Shown piece after piece: positions 10,035 through 20,740 of a DNA stretch of 64,000 nucleotides. The stretch comes from Rachycentron canadum. Its lineage: Eukaryota; Chordata; Actinopteri; Carangiformes; Rachycentridae. Numbering within the stretch: position 1 is the stretch's first letter; each line of letters starts with the position of its first letter. Both the position numbers and the translations under genes were made by a program. The stretch spans positions 14,761,817 through 14,825,816 of the forward strand of contig CM076666.1 in assembly GCA_038496675.1 (NCBI GenBank). The letters are read 5' to 3'. The notes below the pieces were generated by a model that worked only from the letters and a program-made list of their open reading frames with translations, made no database searches and had not been told where the DNA came from.

Positions 10035-12911
10035 GTAAGAATCATTAAACCAAACAATATGAAGAAATGGCTGAAAATCAGTGAAGTGGTTTGGGAAAAT
10101 TTGGAGATACTGCATATGTACTGTAACTGATGTTTCTAGAATGTATCAGGGAAAAAAATTGTTAGGCAATATGTGTTTATTTATTTTTCCACTTTAATTT
10201 GCTTGAATGTACATATTTTTCTGTTGTCTTACATGTGTTATCATGTAGTTTCCTTTACGCTGGATGAAAACATGGTCCATAAATCCAGCTATTACATAGC
10301 CACTGTAATTTGTTGAAAGTTATGTATCTTCTTTTCATTTTGTCATCTGTAGTCAGTATACTGTATACATACTGTATGTTTGAATGACTCTCTCTCCTAA
10401 CTTTACTCCTTGGTAGAACTAATCTACAAAGAGGTGATGAACTTTGAGGAGAGAACGAAGAATGGCGTTGTGAAGGGACAACCTTCACCTTCAGGTACTC
10501 TCAGTGCATAACCCTAATCGCTCTGTAAGTGAATTTACTATAACCTTACTGGAGTTACCCCTTGTAATTAGAGAAACCCATTGTGCTGTTGACCATGTGT
10601 CTCTGTCTCTTGCATCTCAAGTTAAATGTCGTTTAGTGCGGTGGTGTAATTTTGTGCAAAGTGTATTTGTTAAGGGTCGTTGTCCGACGGCTATTACTAT
10701 AATAACTGCTAATATTGTCTCATGGTCCAGAATATTTAATGGTCAATGGTGTTTTATGATTGTGTCTGTGTATACATACAAACATGTCATGACTTAAAGT
10801 TTGGGTTCTTTGGGGTCCATTGCAGGAAATTTCAGTCTGACATTTTCTACTGATCTCCAAGCAAACCAGGTGCTGTTCTCATAGTTTGCCACAGAGAGGC
10901 AGTATGGAGTCACTTTAGTGGAAACACCTTGACCGGGCCACACAGACATGTGGAAAATAGCTTATTGCTAAGTCAAAGCAACAGACAGTCTCCATCAAAA
11001 AACATACAACAGGGCCATTTTGAAGAGTAGAAAAGCAAAGAGCTTTAGAGACAGCAGCATCTGCTGACCAGGAGAGGTAACTGCTGCATGTATGAGTGAG
11101 TAAAAAGGTTTGAACACTGTCTCACAAACTACTGCGTAGAAATCCGCTACTTGTAGAAAGCTCACATGCCACTGAACCACCCAAAAACAAGCATTCATGT
11201 CTCAGACAATGCATAGTACCAACATGTTTTGTATCTCTGCAAACAGCAAGATAATAAAAGAAAAACAAGCCCATAAGATGAATTTGATGCATATTACAAC
11301 AGCTGTTTTTGTCATTGTTTCTTCTTGACTCTGCCTTACAAATTCACGACCTCGATCTTTCTTCTACCTCCTATCCACTTGTAATTAAGCCGATGGGCTG
11401 GCTTTGGTGTCTGATGCTGAGTGCAGTCGACGCAGTGCAGTGCAGCAGCTGCAGACGGCAGTGTTTTACTGCAGCAGGAAAACAGAAGAGCTGAGAGCAC
11501 ACGCGATGCCTCAGTCACAACAAGACAGGTCGTTGAGCTCTCTGAGGTTACCACATCCATTTGCTGGGTGTTAGAGATTTAATGCCCTGTTCTTATTAAT
11601 ATGCACGGCAAGAATTATTATCCCACATCATAGCTTTTGCTAGAGTTTCTCCAAAGATTAGTCATAATTAATTTAGGATTTATCTTTTCTCAACTACCAG
11701 TGTGGGTTCTGCTGAGGTCATTTCCCACAATTTAGGATTATTCTCCTCCTACATGGTGATCTTTAACAGATACGTCTGATGTATTTACTGTAAATAAACC
11801 TGCAAGTGCAGAGACTGCTGGAATTGATGCCAGCCATTAATCCTGATTTGTTCTCCGCTTTATTTTGGGTCATCTGAAGAAGTGCCCACCAGCCTCCATT
11901 AGACAATTACCTCCAACAGAGAGCCGACACAAACAGCAGATTCATGAGTTGCCTCATGGCACATGCCCTCTGCACAAATTATGGGAATACTGGTATGCTT
12001 GGAAGCAGAAATGGTTGTTTTAGCGACATCCTCGTGTTGGCTTTGTCCTTATTTTCTACTTCTTTATCCATTTAAATCAGGCTTTGCTCTTTCAACTCCT
12101 GTGGCAAAAGCAGACTGTCTGTTTTTCCATTGATTTGTTCATAAAACTAAGACAGCAGAGCCCACTCACCGAGGATTTAATGAAAGTGCTGACCAAACGC
12201 TGGGAGGATGACCTGTGTGGTTCTTTATACCTTCTGATTTGTCTTTATGAAAATGGAGATTAACAGCCTTGTCTGCTTGTCCGCAGCTACTAGGCTGGAT
12301 TAATAGCTCTTAAATGAAATCTCAAAAAACTTTACTGCCGGCTGCTTCTACCTCTGACTTTGAAACAAGATCAATACAGGAATATTGGATTGTTATTTAA
12401 AAAAGGCTGAATGCCTGAGCAAAATGAAGTTTACTTTCCACTGTGTCTGACCATAGCAGCCGTAGCCCTTTTATGGTGTGTAAATCATAAATACTGTCAT
12501 AGCAACACACACTTATGGATTACTGAAACTCTACAGCCTTTGATCGTCTTTCCTGTGGAACCATTGGAGCCAAACTTTAATTACCTTTGTCTCATATAGA
12601 CACACTGTGATTGTGGTGTCCCACAGCTGTTGTTGGTGTGGTCGTGATCTCAGCTATGCTCACTATTCCCTCTGTGTATACTTGTATAATGAACTCTTCT
12701 GGCTATATTTCTCAAATAGGACTCTTTTACGTTGTAACCCCCTGCTGCTGTTGATTCCCTTAGCACAGGTGCAGCCGTGAACAGCAGCGAGAGCCTCCCT
12801 CCCTCCTCCTCTATCAACGACATCTCCTCCATGTCCACCGACCAGACCCTGGCTTCAGACACTGACAGCAGCCTGGAGACCTCTGCAGGACCCCTGGGGT
12901 GTTGCAGGTGA
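9971..12911 (+). CDS. mapk10: MAPK10 (JNK3), last three coding exons only
   Basis: JNK3 is a stress-activated serine/threonine MAP kinase, mainly neuronal, that phosphorylates c-Jun and other targets. Three exons (9971-10034, 10417-10494, 12769-12911) join in frame to encode the region after the kinase core: PPPQIYDKQLDEREHSIDEW, then ELIYKEVMNFEERTKNG, then a Ser-rich tail ending GPLGCCR. This matches JNK3 from memory almost exactly, and FEERTKNGVVKGQPSPSG plus AAVNSSESLPPSSS favour MAPK10 over MAPK8 and MAPK9. The 64- and 78-base exon lengths also fit the JNK gene structure. The C-terminal CysCys is a reported palmitoylation site in JNK3. The kinase-domain exons that should precede are not visible upstream (see findings). 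Splice sites and frame are intact and the protein is well conserved, so this does not look like decayed sequence. Confidence 0.93.
10417..10494 (+). CDS. mapk10: MAPK10 exon (penultimate)
   Basis: The acceptor ccttggtag precedes 78 bases coding ELIYKEVMNFEERTKNG then VVKGQPSPS plus one base, followed by GTACTC as donor. The leftover G pairs with either of the two acceptors of the last exon. Confidence 0.93.
10495..12768 (+). other. MAPK10 introns (10035-10416 and 10495-12768)
   Basis: Both introns have GT-AG ends. The longer one contains no open frame that I recognise. The part at about 11830-12320 is unique and rather evenly composed, without obvious repeats. No nested gene is visible. Confidence 0.75.
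12764..12780 (+). CDS. mapk10: MAPK10 last exon, short C-terminal form (alternative acceptor)
   Basis: Using the AG at 12762-12763 instead of 12767-12768 adds CACAG and shifts the frame. The tail becomes ...PSPS-AQVQP followed by TGA (12778-12780). Mammalian short JNK forms end AQVQQ by the same 5-nt acceptor choice, so this is the conserved alternative splice event. Confidence 0.85.
12769..12911 (+). CDS. mapk10: MAPK10 last exon, long C-terminal form
   Basis: The acceptor tagcacag is followed by GTGCAGCC. In frame with the preceding G it encodes G-AAVNSSESLPPSSS, then SSMSTDQTLASDTDSSLE and GPLGCCR, with TGA at 12909-12911. This is the long JNK tail with the CysCys palmitoylation motif. 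A second acceptor 5 nt upstream gives the short tail. A TAG follows the TGA four bases later in another frame. Confidence 0.94.
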
Positions 12912-13861
12912 CTAGCCGCCTGCCTGCGCAACCCCATGTTCTTCCGAAGGTGAAGAACCCAACAGAAAATGACCAACTGCAAATATAAAAAAAAAAAAAA
13001 GAAAAAAAATGGAAAAAGGGAAAAAGATCAAAATTAATATATTAAGAGCAAAAAGATGAGTTATGGAAACAAAGAATTGGAAATGATGAAATCTAAAGCC
13101 TGTGCATTGTCATTCAAAAACAGCAGTGGTATTTAAACTGAAGTAAATGAGCTGAGGTATATGTTAATGATTCTCTAGTTGCTTTGCTTATATTACCCCA
13201 AATATCTTGTATATGGCATCCAAACAAAATGACCAAATGCTTAGACTTGCATCTCCTGCAAAGTGCATATTGGCTGGCTGCTGGTCTCCCAATTCCCTAC
13301 AAATGACTTATGCTCCGATCACTGTGGCAAGGTGGGCTGCCATTTTGCTCATGACTACTGTACAATACAAGCTTCACCACCCCCCTCCCCTCTGCCCCCT
13401 CCCTATCTCCCTCTCTCCTATCCAGCCTTTATGTAATGACACTGCTGTATTTTAACCTCAAGGCTTTGTCCTAGACACCCCCACCATCCCCGCCCAACAT
13501 GATCCCCAATGTAAGGTTGCCTGATTTGCGTGTTTTTATGTGGTTCTTCTGCAGGGATGTGTAGTCACCCCTGCAACACTTGTAAATAATGTAATTCTGT
13601 ACAGCTGAAGGGCACACAGAGCGGGACTGACGGCCAGTACACTGGGAGTTTTTTTTTTTTTCTGACTAGCGCACCTTGCCACATCACCGCTTTCCACCTC
13701 AGTTGCCCCCGCCTATCGCTGTAGTCCTGCATGGTTAGATTTAAAACAATGCTAATCTCAACTGTATGCTAAAATGAGTCTGTGTAGAGACTTTTGTTTA
13801 TATATGATGTAAACTAACTCAACTCCAGACATGTGGAGGGGTCTGGTCACAGAATAGGATG

Positions 13862-13884
13862 CGTGTGTGTGTGTGTGTGTGTGT
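13862..13884. repeat. (GT)n microsatellite
   Basis: A short GT run just downstream of the MAPK10 stop, in the presumed 3' UTR. Confidence 0.9.
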
Positions 13885-16011
13885 TTATGAACCACAGGCA
13901 AGCCATTAAGACAGTAAATGTCAGGGCTGGGTTTGGGACTTAAAGGGTCATTACACTCAGAAATAAATTATTTTGATTGTGCACAGACTTCATGTGATTA
14001 CATTTAAGGAGTCTGATTTGTTTGTAATGTCCCTTTTATTTCCCCTGGCAATGTATGATTGATCCCTTCATCACTCCTCCAGCACTCCTGCATGTCATTG
14101 TGTACCATTAACCCCTCATAGGCACAGGAGGTTGGTCTATTTCACGGTGGTGTAACCACAAGGAGACTATTCTTGTTGATTTGACTCTGACACAGAACAC
14201 TTTTAGGAGATACAAGTAAACATTCTGTAGTTAAAGGGCGGTTGATGAGTGTTAACCTTGTAGCAATGACTTGTTTTCTTCTAAAGCAAATTCGCGAACA
14301 TCATTTCACATCATTCTACATCAAAACATGCGCTGTGATTCTGTCCTTAAATGGATAAACAGGGAACCTATAAAGGCCACCTATCAGTTATGTTACATGT
14401 CTTAGCTGGAAGATTTATTTATTGATTTATTTATTTTGATAGATGGAACCTGAAAATGGCAAGTGCCTTTTGGAATGAAGCATTGCAGGTGCAGAAATCT
14501 GCAATTTCAAGAAGGTATTTTTTCCCCTCTGCTTCTTCTTTTTCTGCCTTAAACCTACCTTCGTCCCCAAAATATCAAATCTCTGTTGGAAAAAGCAAAA
14601 CACTCTGGCCAGATGTTGACATTTTACCTTTAAGTGTTAGCCAGTGACCTGCTTTCCTCAGAATTTGTGGCTTGAGACAAATCTTTCGCATATGCCAGTT
14701 GTTATCACAACATGGAAGGTTTTCTGTCATTCTACATTTTGATTTAATTTTACTTTTGATTTCTCTTTACTCTTAATCAGTCTCCAAAAAAACAAGGCGA
14801 CTAGATTTTCTCAAACTGGGACACTAACACATACACACACAACCTAACATGCATTGTTTGCATTGAACTTTGCAAAAGCTTGGCAGCTGTAGTTCCCCTT
14901 TTTCTCTCATCCACACTGTCCACTTACAGCTTAATGAGTCACATCTAAACTTGTGAAAATCTAATTTTTATTATTAAGAAAAAAAGAGGGTGAATACTAT
15001 GTTTGGCAGACTGACAGAGGAGTGAGCATCAGGAATCTATTATGTCCAATATCTATCTCATATTTTCACTATTCACAACAAGCTGCAATATGCAATGGTC
15101 GATTGGAATTAAGGTATTGCTACAGCTTTAGATAAAATCCACTCCAACTGGAAACCAGGCAGTTGACCTGTCACTTGTTTACTTGTGTATATTGTATTTA
15201 TCATTAGTTTAAAGGGAATAAAGTCAAATTTTTGTTTCCACCGCCATATTTTATGTTTCCATGCAGGTTGGTGGGTTTATGGACTGTTTAAGGAACCACT
15301 GACAGACTGCTGGGTTAGGAAATCATGTTTGCAAGCAGATAAACAATTTCCACTGTAATGAACTCCACCAGACCATATTCTGCATATACTGTAGTTTGCA
15401 TCAGAGACTGCATTACCTGTTTTGTAGTGTCTCATCACTTGACGATCAGGTAAACTGACAATACACAGAAATCAAAGTCACACTCAAGGATTCTTACACT
15501 GTCTGTCAATGAAACAACATCTGTGTTTGCTTCAAGTGTGTCAAAACACCATTTACAATAATCTCTATGAATATCACCTATACTTCCTATTTACGGAAAT
15601 TGCATGGCTCATACTGTACGTTCATCGGTTAAGAATACAGGTTTTCAATGGTGACATTGTGAAAACACATGTGCTGACACACTGTTTCTATTCACAATTG
15701 TGTTTCTTAATATGTCAGTTGATCATCCTACTGTATCTCTGGATCAGCAGCTGCAGCACAGTGGTTCTCTTCTTGCACGTCTCAAAAACCCTCTGAAAAA
15801 AAAAACAACTTTATGTACATAACTTCAAAACGGCTACTTTGTTAACACTCACTCTGCCTGTGGCTTGTGTACAGTGAACCGCACACAGACTTACAATACC
15901 TTCATGGAGCGAAGAGGGTAACTGAGGGCGGCGTCTCCAGAATAAGCTACGGCTAGCTTGGCTTTCTGTTCAGGGTCTGGCCAGGGCAAACTTTCAAAAA
16001 CAGGGTGCAAC

Positions 16012-16056
16012 TTTGAATTTTTCTTTTTCTTTTCTTTTTCTTTCTTTTTTTTTTGT
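16012..16056. repeat. Pyrimidine-rich T/C tract
   Basis: A TTCTTTTTC-type run with a T10 stretch, in the presumed MAPK10 3' UTR. Confidence 0.8.
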
Positions 16057-16453
16057 GTTTTGAAAACGATGAATTTCTCACTAAGGGGTCTAGTATTTCA
16101 ATCGGCTCCTACACCACAAATACCCACAGTACTGTTGCAGTTTTTCTACAGGGCATTTTTAACCCATTCAATCCAAACTACACTCTTCTTTTTAGTATCT
16201 TTACACGTTCTGGACACTGAGTACAAAAACTGAAATATATAATGTCTTTTTTTTCTTTTTCTGAATGTGAACTTTGGGTCTTTATTTATTTTTTTTAAAA
16301 CATCCCTCCAGACAATTCTGTTGTAATAAAAAGGTGCTTTTGGTCCTGTTTGAAAGTAGAGATGATTCTAACACAGAAGCAGCTGGGTTGTCAGCACTGA
16401 ATGTAGAAATGAATGGTTTCACAATTACACACGACATTGCTGCTCTGCTCATC

Positions 16454-16495
16454 AGTGTGTGTGTGTGGATGTGCATGTGTGCGCGTGTGTGTGAG
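16454..16495. repeat. Imperfect (GT)n tract
   Basis: GT-rich run interrupted by GGATGTGCAT and GCGC. Confidence 0.8.
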
Positions 16496-17004
16496 ATTTT
16501 AAATTAACCAGCATTCAAGTCAAACTGTCTGTCAGGTTCAATTGGAAGACGTGATCTGGCGTCTGGGAAAATAATTTTATGGTACATTCTTTCAGTAAAA
16601 GATCATGGCTTTAGTGCGACTGAGTTTGAAGAATGTCGATCAGTACAGTCATGTGTTTGAAAGTATAGTTCACGTGTGTAATTTATGTTCAGTCACATTA
16701 ACTTAGAGTTTAGAAATGTGTCAACTACCAATCCTGTCGCTAAAGTTTTGTCACAAGCGACTTAACATGGTCGATGTGGATTCAGGATTAGCCACACTCA
16801 CGTTTGTTAACCATTTATCTGTAACACGAAGATGACAGACTTGTCATTCAGCCACAATATTATTGCCAATGTGAAAGTTAGGATACATCTTGTACTCAGT
16901 TGTGCCAACATTAAAATCTGTGGGCTCGGTACTTGTGATCCCCAGTTTATTGAATCTCACCTCTTTCTTTCAAGTCGTATTGTAAATAACAACAATCCAA
17001 CAAT

Positions 17005-17023
17005 GCAATAAACACTTTATTGC
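17005..17023. terminator. Palindromic pair of poly(A) signals between convergent genes
   Basis: GCAATAAA (17005-17012) and TTTATTGC (17016-17023) are perfect reverse complements separated by CAC. The plus strand reads AATAAA for MAPK10 and the minus strand reads AATAAA for ARHGAP24. It lies between the two convergent stop codons. Use in vivo is inferred, not shown. Confidence 0.4.
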
Positions 17024-17499
17024 ACTCAGACAGGGAGGCAAGCTACTGCAAGGGTCAGGTGATGCGAGTCTTAGATGTGGAACTCTACAATGATGAAACC
17101 CTGTATAGCTCATCTGAATCAGGTGATGTTGTTCTTCAATTCTTTTATGATTCCTTCTCTCTTGTTTCTTTTACTCCGTGCTGTTTTAATGAATCATTCT
17201 TTTGACATTGTCAGGTTGAAAAAAAATAAATGAATAAAATAAAACAAATAAATTGTATCTGTTTCACGCTGATCTTCAAGGCTTCAGGCTATAGCGTTTC
17301 AAATAAAGTGAAAACAAATGCAAAAGAAAAAGAAAAAAAATTACTGAAAGCTGTTACTGTAAACACAACATTTTAAAGGAACTGTGTATGTAAAAATAGT
17401 ATATGTATGTGATTGAAAATAAACAAAACCTTTGATCTTGGATAATGGAGTAGCTTTTTTTCTTTTACATAGAGTGTTTGATTTAAACTGTAAGATAAG

Positions 17500-17572
17500 C
17501 TAAGAGGTAAGATAAGATCAGAGAAGATATAAGATAAGATAATTATAATTATTCCCACAGGGGGAATTTTGT
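17500..17572. repeat. Probable LINE 3'-tail fragment (AAGATAAGAT-type)
   Basis: Repeated AAGATAAGAT units lead into ATTATTCCCACAGGGGGAAT. This resembles the tail of widespread teleost non-LTR elements, whose end reads like GATAAGATAA...TCCCACAGTGGGGAAATTT. Family assignment is from memory. Confidence 0.45.
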
Positions 17573-18324
17573 ACTGCAGCCATATTGTTTGTTTCTGGTC
17601 TTTTTCTCAGTAGAAACCATTTGTCCAACACATAGCTTTGTGGTGCAGGAGGAAAACAAGTGCATTGAATGTTACCTTTTAAATGTTCCAAGTTAAGGGT
17701 GGCTAATATGATGAATATATAGACCTAATATAAATGTATCTAAAATGAGAGGAACAGTTTATACCAGTTATTATGTTTGTAGTTGAATATCAGGCATTGT
17801 TGACAAAGTTGCGTGTCACTTAATATTAGATGTTTCTTATATGATTGTTGCATAAAAGCATTGAAGTATTTGAATTAACCAAATTATAATATATATATTA
17901 TATTATGTTTTATCTTTTAATAAATTCATTTTGAATAAATTACATTTTTATGGACTGTTTCCATCATGTAAATGTTAGGGATTTTATCAATGTAACATGT
18001 TTCTATAAATATCTTTGAATAACAGTCTCAGCCAAGTATTAAATGATACCACAGGATCCACTCAAAACAAATCAACAACTGTGATAAAATTGCCAATAAC
18101 ATGCTGCTGGTTCCAGTTTTTCAAACATGAGCATTCACTGCAGTGTCACGTCATGTTTTATATCATCAATTGAATTTTTTGGGGGGTTTTGGTTTAATGA
18201 ATAGTCAAAATGAAAAATAATCAAAAGGGAAAATAAGCATCATCCACATATTGTCTTGATGTGTAAAATACAAGAATGTTGCAAATGTTAAAAAATACAC
18301 AGAAAATTTTCATGAAAATGCATC
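17573..18324. other. Intergenic DNA between MAPK10 and ARHGAP24
   Basis: AT-rich and without recognisable coding. It contains an AT-rich stretch around 17880-17945 with AATAAA-like motifs. Confidence 0.5.
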
Positions 18325-20475
18325 TTTATTCATATTAAGTCATTTTTCAAAGTTCCTTTGTGGCTCAAGTATCTTGTCATGAAAATATTCCACCACCCCA
18401 GTCCCCCTCTCCCTCTTGCCATGCCCATAATCTGCTCTTTTGTGTGGAATTCACAGAATGAGGTGACACTGTCAGCTTGGCTTAAGCCTATTATTTCCTG
18501 GTGAAGGGTGCAAAATGAGAAGCACAGGCTCCCCTCCCTCCTTCAAATGTTCAGGCACACCCCCCCCCCCCCCNNNNNNNNNNNNNNNNNNNNNNNNNNN
18601 NNNNNNNNNNNNNNNNNNNNNNNNNNNNNNNNNNNNNNNNNNNNNNNNNNNNNNNNNNNNNNNNNNNNNNNNNNNNNNNNNNNNNNNNNNNNNNNNNNNN
18701 NNNNNNNNNNNNNNNNNNNNNNNNNNNNNNNNNNNNNNNNNNNNNNNNNNNNNNNNNNNNNNNNNNNNNNNNNNNNNNNNNNNNNNNNNNNNNNNNNNNN
18801 NNNNNNNNNNNNNNNNNNNNNNNNNNNNNNNNNNNNNNNNNNNNNNNNNNNNNNNNNNNNNNNNNNNNNNNNNNNNNNNNNNNNNNNNNNNNNNNNNNNN
18901 NNNNNNNNNNNNNNNNNNNNNNNNNNNNNNNNNNNNNNNNNNNNNNNNNNNNNNNNNNNNNNCCCCTCCCCTCCCCTTCCCCCCCACCATGTTCACATTC
19001 CAGATGTCCTGCAATGACCTGCAGCAGGTTTAAATGGGACCTGGTCTTCAGAGGAAAAGTAGCCAGTAGCATGCCTGTGCACACATGCACACATAAACTC
19101 CTTTGGACTGTCCTGGTTTGTGCTCCAATGTGTCCCGTTTTGTACCCATTAGTAAATCCACATTATGAGTAGACATTTGGTTTGAAGCTAAATAAATACA
19201 CTCATAAAGACTTCATCAATTTGGAGACATTCACTTTTGGTACATCGACCCATGTGGACTCATGCACCATCATGCGAAAACCACTTGCGTCTGATTTTAA
19301 CAACCAGGCTGTCAATGTTGACACACTTGATGCTTTAATCCTGTTTTCACAGTTATGAAAAAGCACAACTGTGTCGTAGAAGAGATCAATCTTAAAGCTG
19401 GCATCTTATATGTTCAGACACTGTAAGATGCATTTCCCCAGAGCATTTGCAGAGTAGCATCAGCTACACATCTCTTAATGGGGAGAGCACACTTTGTCAC
19501 CTGAAATGAATGAATTTGCGACATTTTTAATTTATCTGGGATTTATACCAAGTTGTAATCGTGCAAATTTATTTTACAAGCTATAAAACATTCCTCAATC
19601 AGTATCCATTCATAACACGTGCCATCTCCATCTGAATATGCTTAAAACCACAGTACAGACTAACAAGTAATGTCAACAAATATTTAAAGTACAGGCTCTT
19701 TTTTTTTGGTCATGGGATAAATGCAACAGCACAGAAGCACAGGTACGTATACAGTATACTGTCCCAATTGAAAAGATACACACATTGACCGACAGAACAT
19801 TCAGTACCACCTTGCTAAGACACGAAACAAACATGTAAGTGCAAGGAATTAATATAAAATATCAACATTGATAACTTTGCTTAAATATCAGATAAACATT
19901 TAAGTACTACTTTCATTTCTCTTTATAAACATATGATGTTGTGTTCTGCAATGTTTCCCTCTATGTACATGAGCAGATACAGAATAACATGGAACTATTG
20001 GATGTTTTTTTTGGTTAAATTTTTAAAAGTGAATTAAGATACTGAGGAGTTTTTGTATCATCCCCAACTGTATTTCAATTATTTAATTATTATTCAATAA
20101 TAGCAGTACTGTATATCATCATAGACTAAGTACTGTCCCTTTACTCCACTTCCAAGTCAGATGAGTACGTACCACAACAGTTTCTTAAAAGGTTGGAGAG
20201 AGTCTGAAAACTGTTTAAATAATGCCGTATTTACAGATAATGTCACTCTGACATCACTCCAGGTGATGTCTAAATTTATACAGGTGGCTTGCATTCGCTG
20301 TAAACCACCTATTTCTTAAATTAGAACATGCCATTAACTGTTGCAATGTAACTTCCCAACTTGTCTTCTACAATCAGCAGCCAAATCCTGTTTGGAGCCT
20401 GCGTAATGTTCACATCATATAATTAACAATTTCCAGTCTTCCCTAACATTTCAGCCCACGCTCCCCTGGCTTCCC
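18325..20475 (-). other. Probable ARHGAP24 3' UTR
   Basis: On the minus strand no coding follows the stop at 20476. AATAAA signals occur at 19570-19575 and 18325-18330, so the UTR could be 0.9 or 2.2 kb. A 389-base assembly gap lies within it. The boundaries are inferred. Confidence 0.45.
18574..18962. other. Assembly gap (389 N) flanked by C-rich DNA
   Basis: A run of about 13 C ends at 18573, and CCCCTCCCCTCCCC-type sequence starts at 18963. Open frames reading through the N run are artefacts. Confidence 0.99.
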
Positions 20476-20740
20476 TCACTGTATCCAGATGGTGTTGTTA
20501 CGATCGGGTCGGCGGGGGTCGGCGGCCGTGGCGCTGCCAGTCGCGGTGAGGTCACTAAAAGTAGAGAAGAACTGTTCCATTTCTTTCTGCAGCATCTGAT
20601 TTCGCCGCTCAGCGTCATCCTTGGCGCGTTCTGCGTTGCGCAGCTTGATCTCTGCCATGGTGTACTTCTTCCTCTCCTGGTCCAGCTCCTCATGGAGGCT
20701 CACCATTTCAGTCTCCAGCTCCAGGTTGCGTTGCTCCAAG
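20476..20740 (-). CDS. arhgap24: ARHGAP24 last exon (C-terminal coiled coil)
   Basis: The minus strand shows a ttttgcag acceptor and 265 bases. With AG carried over it encodes S-LEQRNLELETEMVSLHEEL through an Arg/Glu/Lys-rich heptad region to RRPDRNNTIWIQ and TGA (20478-20476). The coiled coil mediates dimerisation, and this region of FilGAP binds filamin. After FFSTFSDLTA there is a Thr/Ala/Gly-rich insert (TGSATAADP) where human reads directly into PRR, by memory. Confidence in the exon is very high. Confidence 0.96.

Larger units (their letters stand above)
12912..17012 (+). other. Probable MAPK10 3' UTR
   Basis: After the stop codon there is no further coding exon on the plus strand. The stretch includes an A-rich segment at 12987-13030, a C-rich pyrimidine stretch at 13380-13435 and a GT microsatellite. 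Several AATAAA matches occur; one at 17007-17012 is well placed to end a long UTR, but earlier or later sites could be used. The extent is inferred. Confidence 0.5.

Noticed and set aside
18472..19090. Four long open frames on both strands across the first N gap
   Set aside because: They are open only because N codons contain no stops; flanking residues match nothing.
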